Below are positions 33,553-41,106 of a stretch of 64,000 nt of DNA, in pieces. A program made the position numbers and the translations under genes. Each line of letters starts with the position of its first letter. The stretch's first letter is position 1. Source of the DNA: Allobosea sp. BK604 (GTDB taxonomy: Bacteria > Pseudomonadota > Alphaproteobacteria > Rhizobiales > Beijerinckiaceae); NCBI RefSeq assembly GCF_004341515.1, contig NZ_SLZF01000015.1:1-64000 (forward strand), given 5' to 3'. The notes below the pieces were generated by a model. That model did not search any database, was not told where the DNA came from, and saw only the letters and a list, made by a program, of their open reading frames with translations.

Positions 33553-33684
33553 GCTTTCTGGCATGACGAATGCCGATGGGACTACATGGTCGCGGGTTCG
33601 ATGCCCGCCGGGTCCACCATCTGGGGGCCCGTAGCTCAGTGGTAGAGCGTGCGTCTCATCCCCACTCGTCGTCATGATGAAAGC
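33553..33684 (+). ncRNA. Y RNA 1 (YrlA-like) with permuted-tRNA module
   Basis: The ends pair as GCTTTC (33553-33558) with GAAAGC (33679-33684) and CATGACGA (33562-33569) with TCGTCATG (33669-33676); an ATGCC/eight-base internal loop follows, then GATGGGAC (33575-33582) with GTCTCATC (33653-33660). Inside is a tRNA in permuted order: T arm GCGGG-TTCGATG-CCCGC (33592-33608), acceptor strand CGGGTCC, discriminator A, CCA (33617-33619), linker TCTGG, acceptor strand GGGCCCG (33625-33631), TA, D arm GCTC-AGTGGTA-GAGC (33634-33648). Acceptor strands pair over seven bases with one G-U. The outer arm takes the place of the anticodon arm and should be the Rsr-binding arm. Confidence 0.88.
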
Positions 33685-33710
33685 CGGAATGGGAAGAAGA
33701 TAACGCGGAC

Positions 33711-33808
33711 GGTTGGGCATGACGAATGCCGATGGAACTACAGGCAGTCCCCTGTCCGTCGCAAGGCGGGCGATGTTTCATCACCACTTGTCGTCATGAC
33801 CTCGAACG
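33711..33808 (+). ncRNA. Y RNA 2, short form
   Basis: Same scaffold as Y RNA 1: CATGACGA (33718-33725) with TCGTCATG (33791-33798), ATGCC against ACCACTTG as internal loop, and GATGGAAC (33731-33738) with GTTTCATC (33775-33782). The apical part is only 36 bases: ACAGG-CAGTCC-CCTGT followed directly by CCGTC-GCAA-GGCGG with a GNRA tetraloop. The T loop consensus and a D arm are missing, so this copy keeps the Rsr arm but has a reduced tRNA-like head. Confidence 0.82.
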
Positions 33809-33825
33809 AGGATTGGAGACTTCAC

Positions 33826-33968
33826 AGCACCCGGCAAATGCAGGCGGGACTACAGGTAGAGCAGCCAAGGCGTATGCCGAGGCAGGTCGGATGTTCAGAT
33901 CATCCCGTCCTTCCCTGGAAGGGCGTAGCTCAGAACAGGGGTCTCGCCGCCCTTCGTTGCCGGGACCA
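33826..33968 (+). ncRNA. Y RNA 3 with enlarged variable region
   Basis: The outer arm has changed on both sides: CCCGGCAA (33830-33837) pairs with TTGCCGGG (33957-33964). The loop ATGCA/GCCCTTCG is kept, then GGCGGGAC (33843-33850) pairs with GTCTCGCC (33941-33948). The head holds T arm GGATG-TTCAGAT-CATCC (33889-33905) abutting an acceptor-like stem CGTCCTTC-CCTG-GAAGGGCG (33906-33925), then TAGCTC as in a D arm. About 38 bases between TACA and the T arm form an extra variable arm with GGC-GTAT-GCC. Confidence 0.85.
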
Positions 33969-33972
33969 GAGA

Positions 33973-34079
33973 CCAAGCATGGCGAATGCCTGCGGGACTA
34001 CATCGGTCGTAGTGGTTCGAATCCACATCCGATTCGTCGGACGAAAGGCGTCCCGCAAATCCTCGTCGCCATGACCGAG
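33973..34079 (+). ncRNA. Y RNA 4 with canonical T loop
   Basis: CATGGCGA (33978-33985) pairs with TCGCCATG (34066-34073): relative to copies 1 and 2 an A-T pair is replaced by G-C, a compensatory change. ATGCC/AATCCTCG is the internal loop; TGCGGGAC (33991-33998) pairs with GTCCCGCA (34050-34057). The head has T arm GTGG-TTCGAAT-CCAC (34012-34026) with the universal T-loop sequence, ATCGG/CCGAT around it, and TTCGT-CGG-ACGAA as an acceptor-like hairpin. No D arm is visible. Confidence 0.86.
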
Positions 34080-34080
34080 T

Positions 34081-34217
34081 TGGAACGGCTGAATGCAAAC
34101 GGGACTACAGGCAGACGCAGCCTGCTTCGGCAGGTGCCGAAAGGCGTGAAGGTTCCAACCCTTCCCTCGCTCGCGCGAGGTGGCGGAAACAGTCTCGTGA
34201 CCCTTGTCAGCCGGTCC
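34081..34217 (+). ncRNA. Y RNA 5, adjacent to rtcB
   Basis: CGGCTGA (34086-34092) pairs with TCAGCCG (34207-34213), extended by GGA/TCC. The loop ATGCAA/GACCCTTG follows the family pattern, then ACGGGAC (34099-34105) pairs with GTCTCGT (34192-34198). The head has T arm GAAGG-TTCCAAC-CCTTC (34148-34164) stacked on an acceptor-like hairpin CCTCGC-TCGC-GCGAGG (34165-34180). Two further hairpins (CAGGC...GCCTG; TTCGGC-AGGT-GCCGAA) form a large variable region. Ends about 70 bases before rtcB. Confidence 0.82.
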
Positions 34218-34287
34218 GGACGACATTCGAGATGAACATTGCAGCGCAAGCGGCCGCGTGGCGGAGGCATGCGGAAAGAGAGACGAG

Positions 34288-35688
34288 ATGACTGAAGTTC
34301 TGAGTGGGCAGGACCTGATCGATGCCGGGGTCAAGCAGGGCAAGTGGTTCGGCCGCGCGCTCGCGGCCGGAAACGCGCTGCTGGAAAAAGGCGGTTCCTT
34401 CGAGGAGGCGATCGCTGTCGCGCGCGGCTTCGAGCCGCCCCCGGCGACGCCGCTCTATCCCGTCGGAACCGTGCCGTTCCATCTGAACATCGAGGCGGAG
34501 ACGCCGGAGGAGGAGGCGAATATCGCCTCGGTCGTGCTCAGCATGACCGAGCTGATGCGCACGCCGGTCGTCCGCGCCGGCGCGGTCATGCCCGATGCCT
34601 GCCCTGCCGGCCCTGTCGGCACGATTCCCGTCGGCGGCGTCGCGGTCTCGGAAGGGATCCATCCCGGTATGCATTCGGCCGATATCTGCTGCTCGATGGC
34701 GATCTCGGTCTTTCCCGGCATCGCTCCGGCCGCTCTGCTGGATGCCGTCCAGGTCGTCACGCATTTCGGCCCCGGGGGGCGGCCGCGCGGCCAGCAGATC
34801 AGGCCGCCGGCGCATGTGCTTGAGCGCTTCGCGGAGAACCCGCTGCTGCGCGACGGAACGAGCGCCGCGATCGAGCATTTCGGCACGCAGGGCGACGGCA
34901 ACCACTTCGCCTATGTCGGCACGCTGAAGTCGAGCGGCGAGACGGCGCTGGTGACGCATCACGGCTCGCGCGGCCCCGGTGCGCGGCTCTACAGCAAGGG
35001 CATGCGCATCGCCGAGGATCTCCGCAAGCTGCTCTCGCCGCAGACAGCACCGCAGAATGCCTGGATTCCGGCCGATACGCGCGAGGGCGACGAGTACTGG
35101 GCAGCGTTGCAGGCCATCCGCGAATGGACAAAGCAGAGCCATCTCGTCATCCACGACATGGCGGCCGAGCGGCTGTCGGCACGTGTCGCCGACCGGTTCT
35201 GGAACGAGCACAACTTCGTCTTCCGGCGCTCGGACGGGCTGTTCTATCACGGCAAGGGCGCGACGCCGGCCTTCGACGGCTGGGCCGAGGACGCGACCGA
35301 CCTCACGCTGATTCCGCTCAACATGGCGGAGCCGGTGCTGATCGTGCGCGGCAAGAACGCGGCCAACGGCCTTGGTTTCTCGCCGCATGGGGCGGGGCGG
35401 AACTTCTCGCGTACCCAGCACAAGCGCAGGCTTGCGGGCCGCACCGACGCGGAGATCTTCGCGGAGGAGACCAAGGATATCGACGCGCGCTTCTTCTCCG
35501 GCGTGACCGATATCTCGGAGCTGCCGAGCGCTTACAAGCACGCGGCCTCGGTGCGCCGGCAGATCGAGCGCTATGGCCTGGCTGATGTGGTCGACGAGGT
35601 GCTGCCCTATGGCTGCATCATGGCCGGCGACTGGCAGGCCGACGCGCCCTGGCGCCGGAAGAAACAGCGGCAGCAGGGCGAGAGCTGA
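34288..35688 (+). CDS. rtcB: RtcB family RNA-splicing ligase
   Basis: 466 residues from ATG 34288 behind AGAGAGACGAG. The RtcB pattern is recognisable: MPDACPAGPVGTIPVG (101-116), metal-site HSADICCSM (129-137, matching DIGCGM), GTQGDGNHF (199-207), HHGSRGPG (224-231) and the guanylylated-histidine loop SPHGAGRNFSRTQ. It joins 2',3'-cyclic phosphate or 3'-phosphate ends to 5'-OH RNA using GTP and manganese. The protein is longer than E. coli RtcB and has a divergent first signature, so it is a distinct subfamily. No rtcA lies nearby. Cotranscribed with rsr and the Y RNAs. Confidence 0.93.
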   Translation: MTEVLSGQDLIDAGVKQGKWFGRALAAGNALLEKGGSFEEAIAVARGFEPPPATPLYPVGTVPFHLNIEAETPEEEANIASVVLSMTELMRTPVVRAGAVMPDACPAGPVGTIPVGGVAVSEGIHPGMHSADICCSMAISVFPGIAPAALLDAVQVVTHFGPGGRPRGQQIRPPAHVLERFAENPLLRDGTSAAIEHFGTQGDGNHFAYVGTLKSSGETALVTHHGSRGPGARLYSKGMRIAEDLRKLLSPQTAPQNAWIPADTREGDEYWAALQAIREWTKQSHLVIHDMAAERLSARVADRFWNEHNFVFRRSDGLFYHGKGATPAFDGWAEDATDLTLIPLNMAEPVLIVRGKNAANGLGFSPHGAGRNFSRTQHKRRLAGRTDAEIFAEETKDIDARFFSGVTDISELPSAYKHAASVRRQIERYGLADVVDEVLPYGCIMAGDWQADAPWRRKKQRQQGES

Positions 35689-35706
35689 GCTCTGAAAAGC
35701 TGGATG

Positions 35707-35735
35707 GATACCGATGGGCGAGGCCCGTCGGTATC
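35707..35735. terminator. Strong bidirectional hairpin after rtcB
   Basis: GATACCGATGGGC (35707-35719) pairs with GCCCGTCGGTATC (35723-35735) over 13 positions with one T-G wobble and a three-base loop. It lies 18 bases after the rtcB stop and before the convergent GntR gene, so it can end transcripts from both sides. Confidence 0.8.
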
Positions 35736-35776
35736 GCATCCTCATTTCGCTCGCCGCGCAGGGCGTTCGGCGGCGT

Positions 35777-36454
35777 TTACTTCGGCAGCAGCCGCAGCAG
35801 GTCCTGCTTCACGGCGAGGATATGATTGAGCATCAGCTCGGCCGCGGCGTTCACGTTGCCTTCACGACAGAACACCAGAAGCGCCGCGTGCTCCCGTCTG
35901 GCACGCGTGGTTGCCCCTTCCGACATGGCAAGCTGGACGCGGGTGTATCGGTCCGTATTGGCGAGCAGCATGCGGACCAGCGCCAGGGTTTGCGGGCGGT
36001 CGGCCGCCCTGTAGAGCGCCAGGTGGTATTCGGTGTTCAGCTCGCCCCAGGCGTCGATATCGCCGTCACGGATCGCCGCCTCATAGTCGTCGAGGATCCG
36101 CTCGACGCGCGCGAAGTCGCTGTCCCGCAGCCGCGGTACCGCCCGCCGCGTGAGATCCGGCTCGAGCATGGCACGCAGGTCGAAGAGCTCGGCGATATCG
36201 TCGGCCGAAAGCGCGGTCACCACCGCGCCGCGGTGCGGATGAAGCGTGACAAGCCCCTCGGCCGCCAGTTCGCGAAAGGCCTCGCGAATCGGGATGCGGC
36301 TAATTCCGAACTCGTTGGCGAGTGCATCCTGCCGCAAGGCCTCCCCCTCCGCCACGGAGCCTGAGAGAATGCGCCGGCGCAGTTCGGCGACCGTGGCGCT
36401 CGCGACTGTCTGTCGAAGCTGCAGCTGCGGTTGGCCCGGCTGGCGCTTTGTCAT
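35777..36454 (-). CDS. GntR family regulator, FadR/FCD type
   Basis: 225 residues. The winged helix is at about 18-80 (TVAELRRRILSGSVAEGEALRQD; FGISRIPIREAFRELAAEGLV). The all-helical FCD ligand domain follows (LFDLRAMLEPDLTRRAV; NTEYHLALYRAADRP; RREHAALLVFCREGN). FCD regulators bind organic acids or amino acids through a metal. It is the last gene behind the Pot-type ABC operon on the same strand, with a 128-base gap, and likely represses it. Confidence 0.92.
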   Translation of the reverse strand: MTKRQPGQPQLQLRQTVASATVAELRRRILSGSVAEGEALRQDALANEFGISRIPIREAFRELAAEGLVTLHPHRGAVVTALSADDIAELFDLRAMLEPDLTRRAVPRLRDSDFARVERILDDYEAAIRDGDIDAWGELNTEYHLALYRAADRPQTLALVRMLLANTDRYTRVQLAMSEGATTRARREHAALLVFCREGNVNAAAELMLNHILAVKQDLLRLLPK

Positions 36455-36582
36455 TCAAGTCTACCCTCGCTGAATCAGAACACGCCGTACAACTAGCGAC
36501 CTCCGGAATTAGCGGGCAACCCCCCGTGACGTGAGACATTTGGCCATCCCGGCCTGCCCGCTTCCGCCGGGCCGGCCGCCTG

Positions 36583-37449
36583 TCAGGCGCGATAGCGGCG
36601 GGGGACCAGCGTATGGGCCACCACGGCCAGCAGCAGGGTCGTCGCCATCAGCACGAAGGCCAGCGCGGATGCGAACGGCCAATTATTGTTGGTGCCGAAT
36701 TCCCAATAGACGAGCGGCGCCATCATCTGGAACCGGGGTCCGCCGAGAAGAATGGGCGTGGCATAGGCGTTCATGCCGAGGATCAGGCACATGATCGTCG
36801 CGATCGCGATGCCCGGGATGGCGAGCGGCCAGATCACGCGCCAGAAGGCCCTGACCGGTGCCGCGCCAAGGCCGCGGGCCGCTTCCGACAGGCGATCGTC
36901 GATTCCGGCGAAGACGCTCTGCGCCATCAGGACCATGTAGGGCAGGTTCGCCGAGACGATGCCGATCACCACGCCGGTCGAGCTGAACTGCATCTCGAAA
37001 TGGCGCTGGAAGAAATAGCTCGAGCCGAGATCCAGGACGCCGCCGCGGGCAAAGAGGATCATCCAGCCGAGCGCCCGCACGGTGCTGCTGACGAAGAGCG
37101 GCATGATCATCGCGAAGATGAATATGCCGCGCCAGGGCGGGCGCATGCGCGACAGGCGCCAGCCGATCGGCAGGCCGAGGATCAGGCACAGCACGGTGCT
37201 CAGCAGCGCCACGCCAATGGTCGTGCGCATGACCTCCAGGTAGAACGGGTCCGTGAAGAAACGGACATAGTTCTCGGGCGTCACCGCCGCGATCATCAGG
37301 TCGGTCGGGCTGAACCTGTTGAAGCTGTAGCGGACCAGCAGCGCCAGAGGCGCTGCCAGCATAATCAGAACGACGAGGGTCGCCGGCGCGAGCAGCACCG
37401 TGCCGCCCAATTGCCGGCTTCGCCGTCCGGAGATGATCGCGTCACTCAT
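36583..37449 (-). CDS. ABC transporter permease (PotB type)
   Basis: 288 residues with six membrane helices and an EAA loop (LSEAARGLGAAPVRAFWRVIWPLAIPG). The N-terminal cytoplasmic SGRRSRQLGG is typical of spermidine/putrescine-type permeases. It follows the binding-protein gene by three bases in a four-gene importer operon transcribed leftward. The family transports polyamines, opines, ferric or other small solutes, so the cargo is open. Confidence 0.92.
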   Translation of the reverse strand: MSDAIISGRRSRQLGGTVLLAPATLVVLIMLAAPLALLVRYSFNRFSPTDLMIAAVTPENYVRFFTDPFYLEVMRTTIGVALLSTVLCLILGLPIGWRLSRMRPPWRGIFIFAMIMPLFVSSTVRALGWMILFARGGVLDLGSSYFFQRHFEMQFSSTGVVIGIVSANLPYMVLMAQSVFAGIDDRLSEAARGLGAAPVRAFWRVIWPLAIPGIAIATIMCLILGMNAYATPILLGGPRFQMMAPLVYWEFGTNNNWPFASALAFVLMATTLLLAVVAHTLVPRRYRA

Positions 37450-37452
37450 CGC

Positions 37453-38526
37453 TCAGCTACGCTGAATGGTTTTCTTCCACCAATCGGCGAGGTCGGCCGA
37501 TCCTGCCGCCATCGCGGCATAATCAGGCACGACCAGCTTCGGCGCGGGGACCGGCAGGGCGAGCTGCTGGGCGAGCGTGCCCGACAGCCCGGCATTGTCG
37601 GTGGCCGGGATGTAGCCGAGCTTCGCGGCAAAGCCCTGCTGTGCCGAAGGTTCCAGCATGGCGTTGATGTATTTGAGCGCCGCCTGCTTGTTGGGGGCGT
37701 TCTTGGGGACCACGAGGCTCGAGACGTACAGGGCCGCGCCTTCCTTGGGGAAGGCCGCCTTGACCGGGATGCCCGAGTCCTGCCAGCTGATCACGCGGGC
37801 GAGGAACATGATGCCGGCATCGATCTCGCCCGATTTGAAGGGCGGGGCGGTGGCGTCGACCGAGGGGTAGAGCTTGAGCCCGTTCTTGTTGAGGCGGATC
37901 ATCGCCTCCTTCGCACCGGCAACATCGGTGATATTGCCGCTGGCATAGAGGGCGGCCGCCATCATGTTGAACGGGAAATTGCCGTCGGTCAGGCCGACCT
38001 TGTTCTTGTAGGCGGGCTCGAGGAGATCGGCGAAGCTCGTCGGCGGCTCCTTCACGCGCTCCGAACTATAGATCAGGACCTGCGGGCTATAGAATTGCGG
38101 CGCGGCCGTCGGCGTCAGCAGGTTGGGAAGCGCATGGGCGAGGTTCGGCACCGTCGCTGCGTTGAGCGGCTCCAGCGCGCCGAGATCGGCGAGGCGCTGG
38201 GCGACGCCGCCGGTGACGCAGGCAACGTCGATATTTCCCTGCGGGAGCATCCGCTGCGCCTGGATCTTGGCGACGCGGGCCTCTTCACCGCCGATGTCCT
38301 GAACAACCTCGATGCCGAGCGGCTTCATGAAGGGGACATCGACATTCTCGGTCAGAAGACGTCCGAAATTCCCGCCCCAGGTGCTGACGACGAGGGTCGA
38401 GGATTGAGCCCTGGCGCCGGAGGTCCAGATCGCCGGCATGGCCAGTGCGGCGGAGCCGGCCAGCACAGTCCTGCGGCTCGGCAGCCCTCGTCCCCGGCTG
38501 CGCTTTCCGATGTCTTCCATTGCCAT
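37453..38526 (-). CDS. ABC transporter substrate-binding protein (PotD type), Tat-exported
   Basis: 357 residues of the family 1/8 extracellular solute-binding proteins. LPSRRTVLAGSAALAMPAIW forms a twin-arginine signal with cleavage near GARAQ (about 40). The mature start LVVSTWGGNFGRLLTENVDVPF is characteristic of polyamine/opine binders. GAGGGAG lies directly before ATG 38526; ATG 38520 is equally possible. Exported folded to the periplasm. Confidence 0.93.
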   Translation of the reverse strand: MAMEDIGKRSRGRGLPSRRTVLAGSAALAMPAIWTSGARAQSSTLVVSTWGGNFGRLLTENVDVPFMKPLGIEVVQDIGGEEARVAKIQAQRMLPQGNIDVACVTGGVAQRLADLGALEPLNAATVPNLAHALPNLLTPTAAPQFYSPQVLIYSSERVKEPPTSFADLLEPAYKNKVGLTDGNFPFNMMAAALYASGNITDVAGAKEAMIRLNKNGLKLYPSVDATAPPFKSGEIDAGIMFLARVISWQDSGIPVKAAFPKEGAALYVSSLVVPKNAPNKQAALKYINAMLEPSAQQGFAAKLGYIPATDNAGLSGTLAQQLALPVPAPKLVVPDYAAMAAGSADLADWWKKTIQRS

Positions 38527-38546
38527 CTCCCTCTTCCTTGCTCCAG

Positions 38547-39632
38547 TCAGTGGCCGGCCGATAATGGCCGGTCGTCTTCGCTGAAGACCCTCTCGTCACC
38601 GATCGCCCAGGAGACGCCGACCAGGTCCCCTTCGGCGAACCGCCTGGTCGCGGCCGGGCCTGAAGACGGGCTGCGGATAACCAGGCGGGCGTCGCCGAGC
38701 CGCACGATCTGTTCGACGGTCGTCCCGAGATAGGTTGCAAGCTCGATGCGCCCGCAGACGCGCTCGTCGCCGCCCGTGCCGGCCGGCGTCAGCACGATCC
38801 GCTCGGGCTTGAGCGCCAGGGTGACGGCGCCGCGAGCCTCATATCGCCCGGCCAGGGCGACTTGCACGCCGCCGCAATCCAACGTTCCGGCGTCGCTCAG
38901 CCGCCCCTGGACGAGGTTGCTGTGACCGATGAAGCCCGCCACGAATGGCGTGGCCGGACGTTCATAGACATCCTCCTGCGTGCCGATCTGCTCGATACGG
39001 CCGGCGCGCATGACGACCAGGCGGTCGGCCATGGCCATGGCTTCGCTCTGGTCATGGGTGACCATCAGAGCGGTCAGCCCATGGCTCTTCTGGAGCATCC
39101 TGATATCGCGTGCCACATCGGAGCGCAGCGCGGCGTCGAGATTTGAAAGCGGCTCGTCCAGGAGCAGCAGGCGCGGATGCGTCGCGAGGGCGCGGGCGAT
39201 CGCCACGCGCTGCTGTTGTCCGCCCGAGAGCTGCTTGGGATAGCGCTCGGCAAAGCCCTCGAGCTTGACCAGCTTGAGCACATCCATGACGCGCGCTGCC
39301 CGGTCGGTCTTGGGCACGCCATGCATCTCCAGCCCGAAGGCGACGTTCTTGGCGACGGTGAGATGCGGGAACAGGGCGTAGCTCTGAAAGACGACGCCCA
39401 TGTTCCGTCGATGCGTCGGCAAGGCCAGAATGCTGCGCCCGTCGAGCAGGATGTCGCCGCCGCTGGCCTCGACGAACCCTGCGATCATGCGCAAGGTCGT
39501 GGTCTTGCCGCAGCCGGAGGGGCCGAGCAGCGCGATCATCTCGCCCGGATTCACATCGAAGCTCATCCGATCGACGGCCTGCTCCGAGCCATAATGCTTG
39601 GAGAGATCGCTGACGCTGACCGCGACGCTCAT
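38547..39632 (-). CDS. ABC transporter ATP-binding protein (PotA type)
   Basis: 361 residues. Walker A GPSGCGKTT (37-45), Q-loop VFQSYALFPHLTV, signature LSGGQQQRVAIARALA, Walker B LLLLDEPLSNLD and the THDQSEAMAMADR switch are intact. The last 110 residues form a TOBE-type regulatory domain (GRLSDAGTLDCGGVQVALAG). Overlaps the upstream permease stop by four bases (ATGA). Energises the Pot-type importer. Confidence 0.94.
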   Translation of the reverse strand: MSVAVSVSDLSKHYGSEQAVDRMSFDVNPGEMIALLGPSGCGKTTTLRMIAGFVEASGGDILLDGRSILALPTHRRNMGVVFQSYALFPHLTVAKNVAFGLEMHGVPKTDRAARVMDVLKLVKLEGFAERYPKQLSGGQQQRVAIARALATHPRLLLLDEPLSNLDAALRSDVARDIRMLQKSHGLTALMVTHDQSEAMAMADRLVVMRAGRIEQIGTQEDVYERPATPFVAGFIGHSNLVQGRLSDAGTLDCGGVQVALAGRYEARGAVTLALKPERIVLTPAGTGGDERVCGRIELATYLGTTVEQIVRLGDARLVIRSPSSGPAATRRFAEGDLVGVSWAIGDERVFSEDDRPLSAGH

Positions 39633-40483
39633 GATGCCACCTGATCGAGGCGGACCAGGCGGTCGAGCAGGAGAAGGGCCGCGCCGACGATGGCCATCTG
39701 GATGACGGCGACGGCGGCGATCAAAGGGTCCGTGCTGTAGGTCAAATGCTGAAGAACCGCGTTCGGCAACGTGTTCGTGCCCGGGTTGATGAGGAAGATC
39801 GTCATTTCGAGGTTCTCGAACGACACGATGAAGGCGAAGAGCCCGCCGGCCACGATCCCCGGCACCATGGCGGGCAGGGTGACTCGCCAGATCACCATCA
39901 GCGGGGAGGCGCCGAGACTGGCGGCTGCGTCTTCCGTGGAGCGATCATGGTTGGTGAGGCTGGCAAGGCAGAGGCGCACCACCCAGGGGAGGGTGATCAG
40001 CAGATGGGCGAGGATCATCAGCCCGAGCGATCCGGCCAGCCGCATGCCGAAGCTGAGCTGCACCCAGATGGCGAAGACGTAGATGCCCAAACCCATGGCG
40101 ATGCCGGGCACCGTCAGCGGCGCCAGCAGAAGCGTGCTGATCAGGCCGCGCCCGGGAAACCGGTAGCGCGACAGCCCAATTCCCGCGGGCACGCCGACGA
40201 GGAGAGCGAAGAAGACCGCCACGACCGCAATGCGAAGGCTGGTCCAGATCGGCTTGCCGAACTCCTCCGGAATTCTCGCATACCAGTTCAGGGTGTAGCC
40301 GCGCGGCGGAAAGGTCACCAGCGTCTCGTCGAAGAAGCTGATGTAGAGCGTCAGGACCAGCGGCAGGAAGATGGCGACGATGCCGATGACCAGCGCGGCA
40401 TGAGCGCCCCAGCGGCCGCCCACCTCAAGAATCTGCCTGGCGAGACTATCGCGCCGGTTGGAGGGGAGGCTGCGTGCAGTCAC
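39629..40483 (-). CDS. ABC transporter permease (PotC type)
   Basis: 284 residues with six membrane helices and an EAA loop (EDAAASLGASPLMVIWRVTLPAMVPG). First gene of the importer operon, from a GTG at 40483 with no strong ribosome site. The cytoplasmic leader (SLPSNRRDSLARQILEVGGRWG) precedes helix 1. Pairs with the permease at 36583 as a heterodimeric channel. Confidence 0.91.
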   Translation of the reverse strand: MTARSLPSNRRDSLARQILEVGGRWGAHAALVIGIVAIFLPLVLTLYISFFDETLVTFPPRGYTLNWYARIPEEFGKPIWTSLRIAVVAVFFALLVGVPAGIGLSRYRFPGRGLISTLLLAPLTVPGIAMGLGIYVFAIWVQLSFGMRLAGSLGLMILAHLLITLPWVVRLCLASLTNHDRSTEDAAASLGASPLMVIWRVTLPAMVPGIVAGGLFAFIVSFENLEMTIFLINPGTNTLPNAVLQHLTYSTDPLIAAVAVIQMAIVGAALLLLDRLVRLDQVAS

Positions 40484-41106
40484 CGGGACGGCTCAGCGAT
40501 GGCGGCCGCGCGCGTCGATCCAGCAAGGAAAAGACTTCGTACACCAGCCAAGCGCCCCTCCCAGATCCGCTTGTTCTCCGCGAATATTTTATACAATCCT
40601 CACGCTTTTTATCCAAAGTCAAGCGGTGCGTTCCGCATAGGTCGGCATCGGAAATAAGCGGTGGGGCGAAAGGCCACCGAGGCGGCCGACAGGCGTGATT
40701 CCGCCAAGAGCAGCGCTTCGCCATCGCGATGGCCGAAACTCCCTCGGCCTTCCCCGGGTTGATGGTCGCAGGGGTGCAACATCGCGATTATCCCAATGAA
40801 ATGGCTCGCAATCTGGGCCCCATCGCCTTCGTCGCTCAGCCCCGCCTGGCTTGGGGCCAAGCCCGCTCATCCGCCTCGGGGAATCTGGGCCAGGCCCAGC
40901 GGCGGGGATTGCCCATCTGGAGTGCGAAGCTGTGAACGCCGGGCCTGAAGCGTTCGAAATGTCCTATCCGAGTACCAGTCTGGGGATGGCGCTGCCGGCA
41001 AGGCTCCTGAATGCAATCCGCATCGGTGGAGGCGCTGGTGGCGTGACGGAAAGCGACGAGACCGTCGCCATCGAGCCACGCACCCAAATCGTCGGCCGGC
41101 CCGTCC
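40484..41106. promoter_or_regulatory. Gap of 623 bases: Pot operon promoter region, no gene seen
   Basis: This separates the Pot-type operon (promoter side) from the end of the TPP operon. On the minus strand the AT-rich part holds ATTGTATAAAAT (40585-40596), a near-palindrome resembling FCD-GntR operators, and TTGACT (40616-40621) as a possible -35. GGCTTGG/CCAAGCC (40848-40863) could be a terminator hairpin for the TPP operon. Short ORFs here have no recognisable domain, ribosome site or consistent codon use. Confidence 0.4.

Noticed and set aside
33625..33660. Ordinary tRNA gene starting GGGCCCGTAGCTCAGTGG
   Set aside because: The 5' half is convincing but no anticodon arm, T arm or acceptor strand follows; these lie upstream, so it is the permuted module of Y RNA 1.
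33560..34215. CRISPR-like array because of repeated GACTACA strings
   Set aside because: Repeat units are unequal in length, repeats are short and structured with compensatory changes, and no cas genes are present.
33649..34235. Protein-coding frames through the Y RNA region
   Set aside because: Frames are short, Arg/Gly/Pro-rich and contradicted by the covarying RNA stems.
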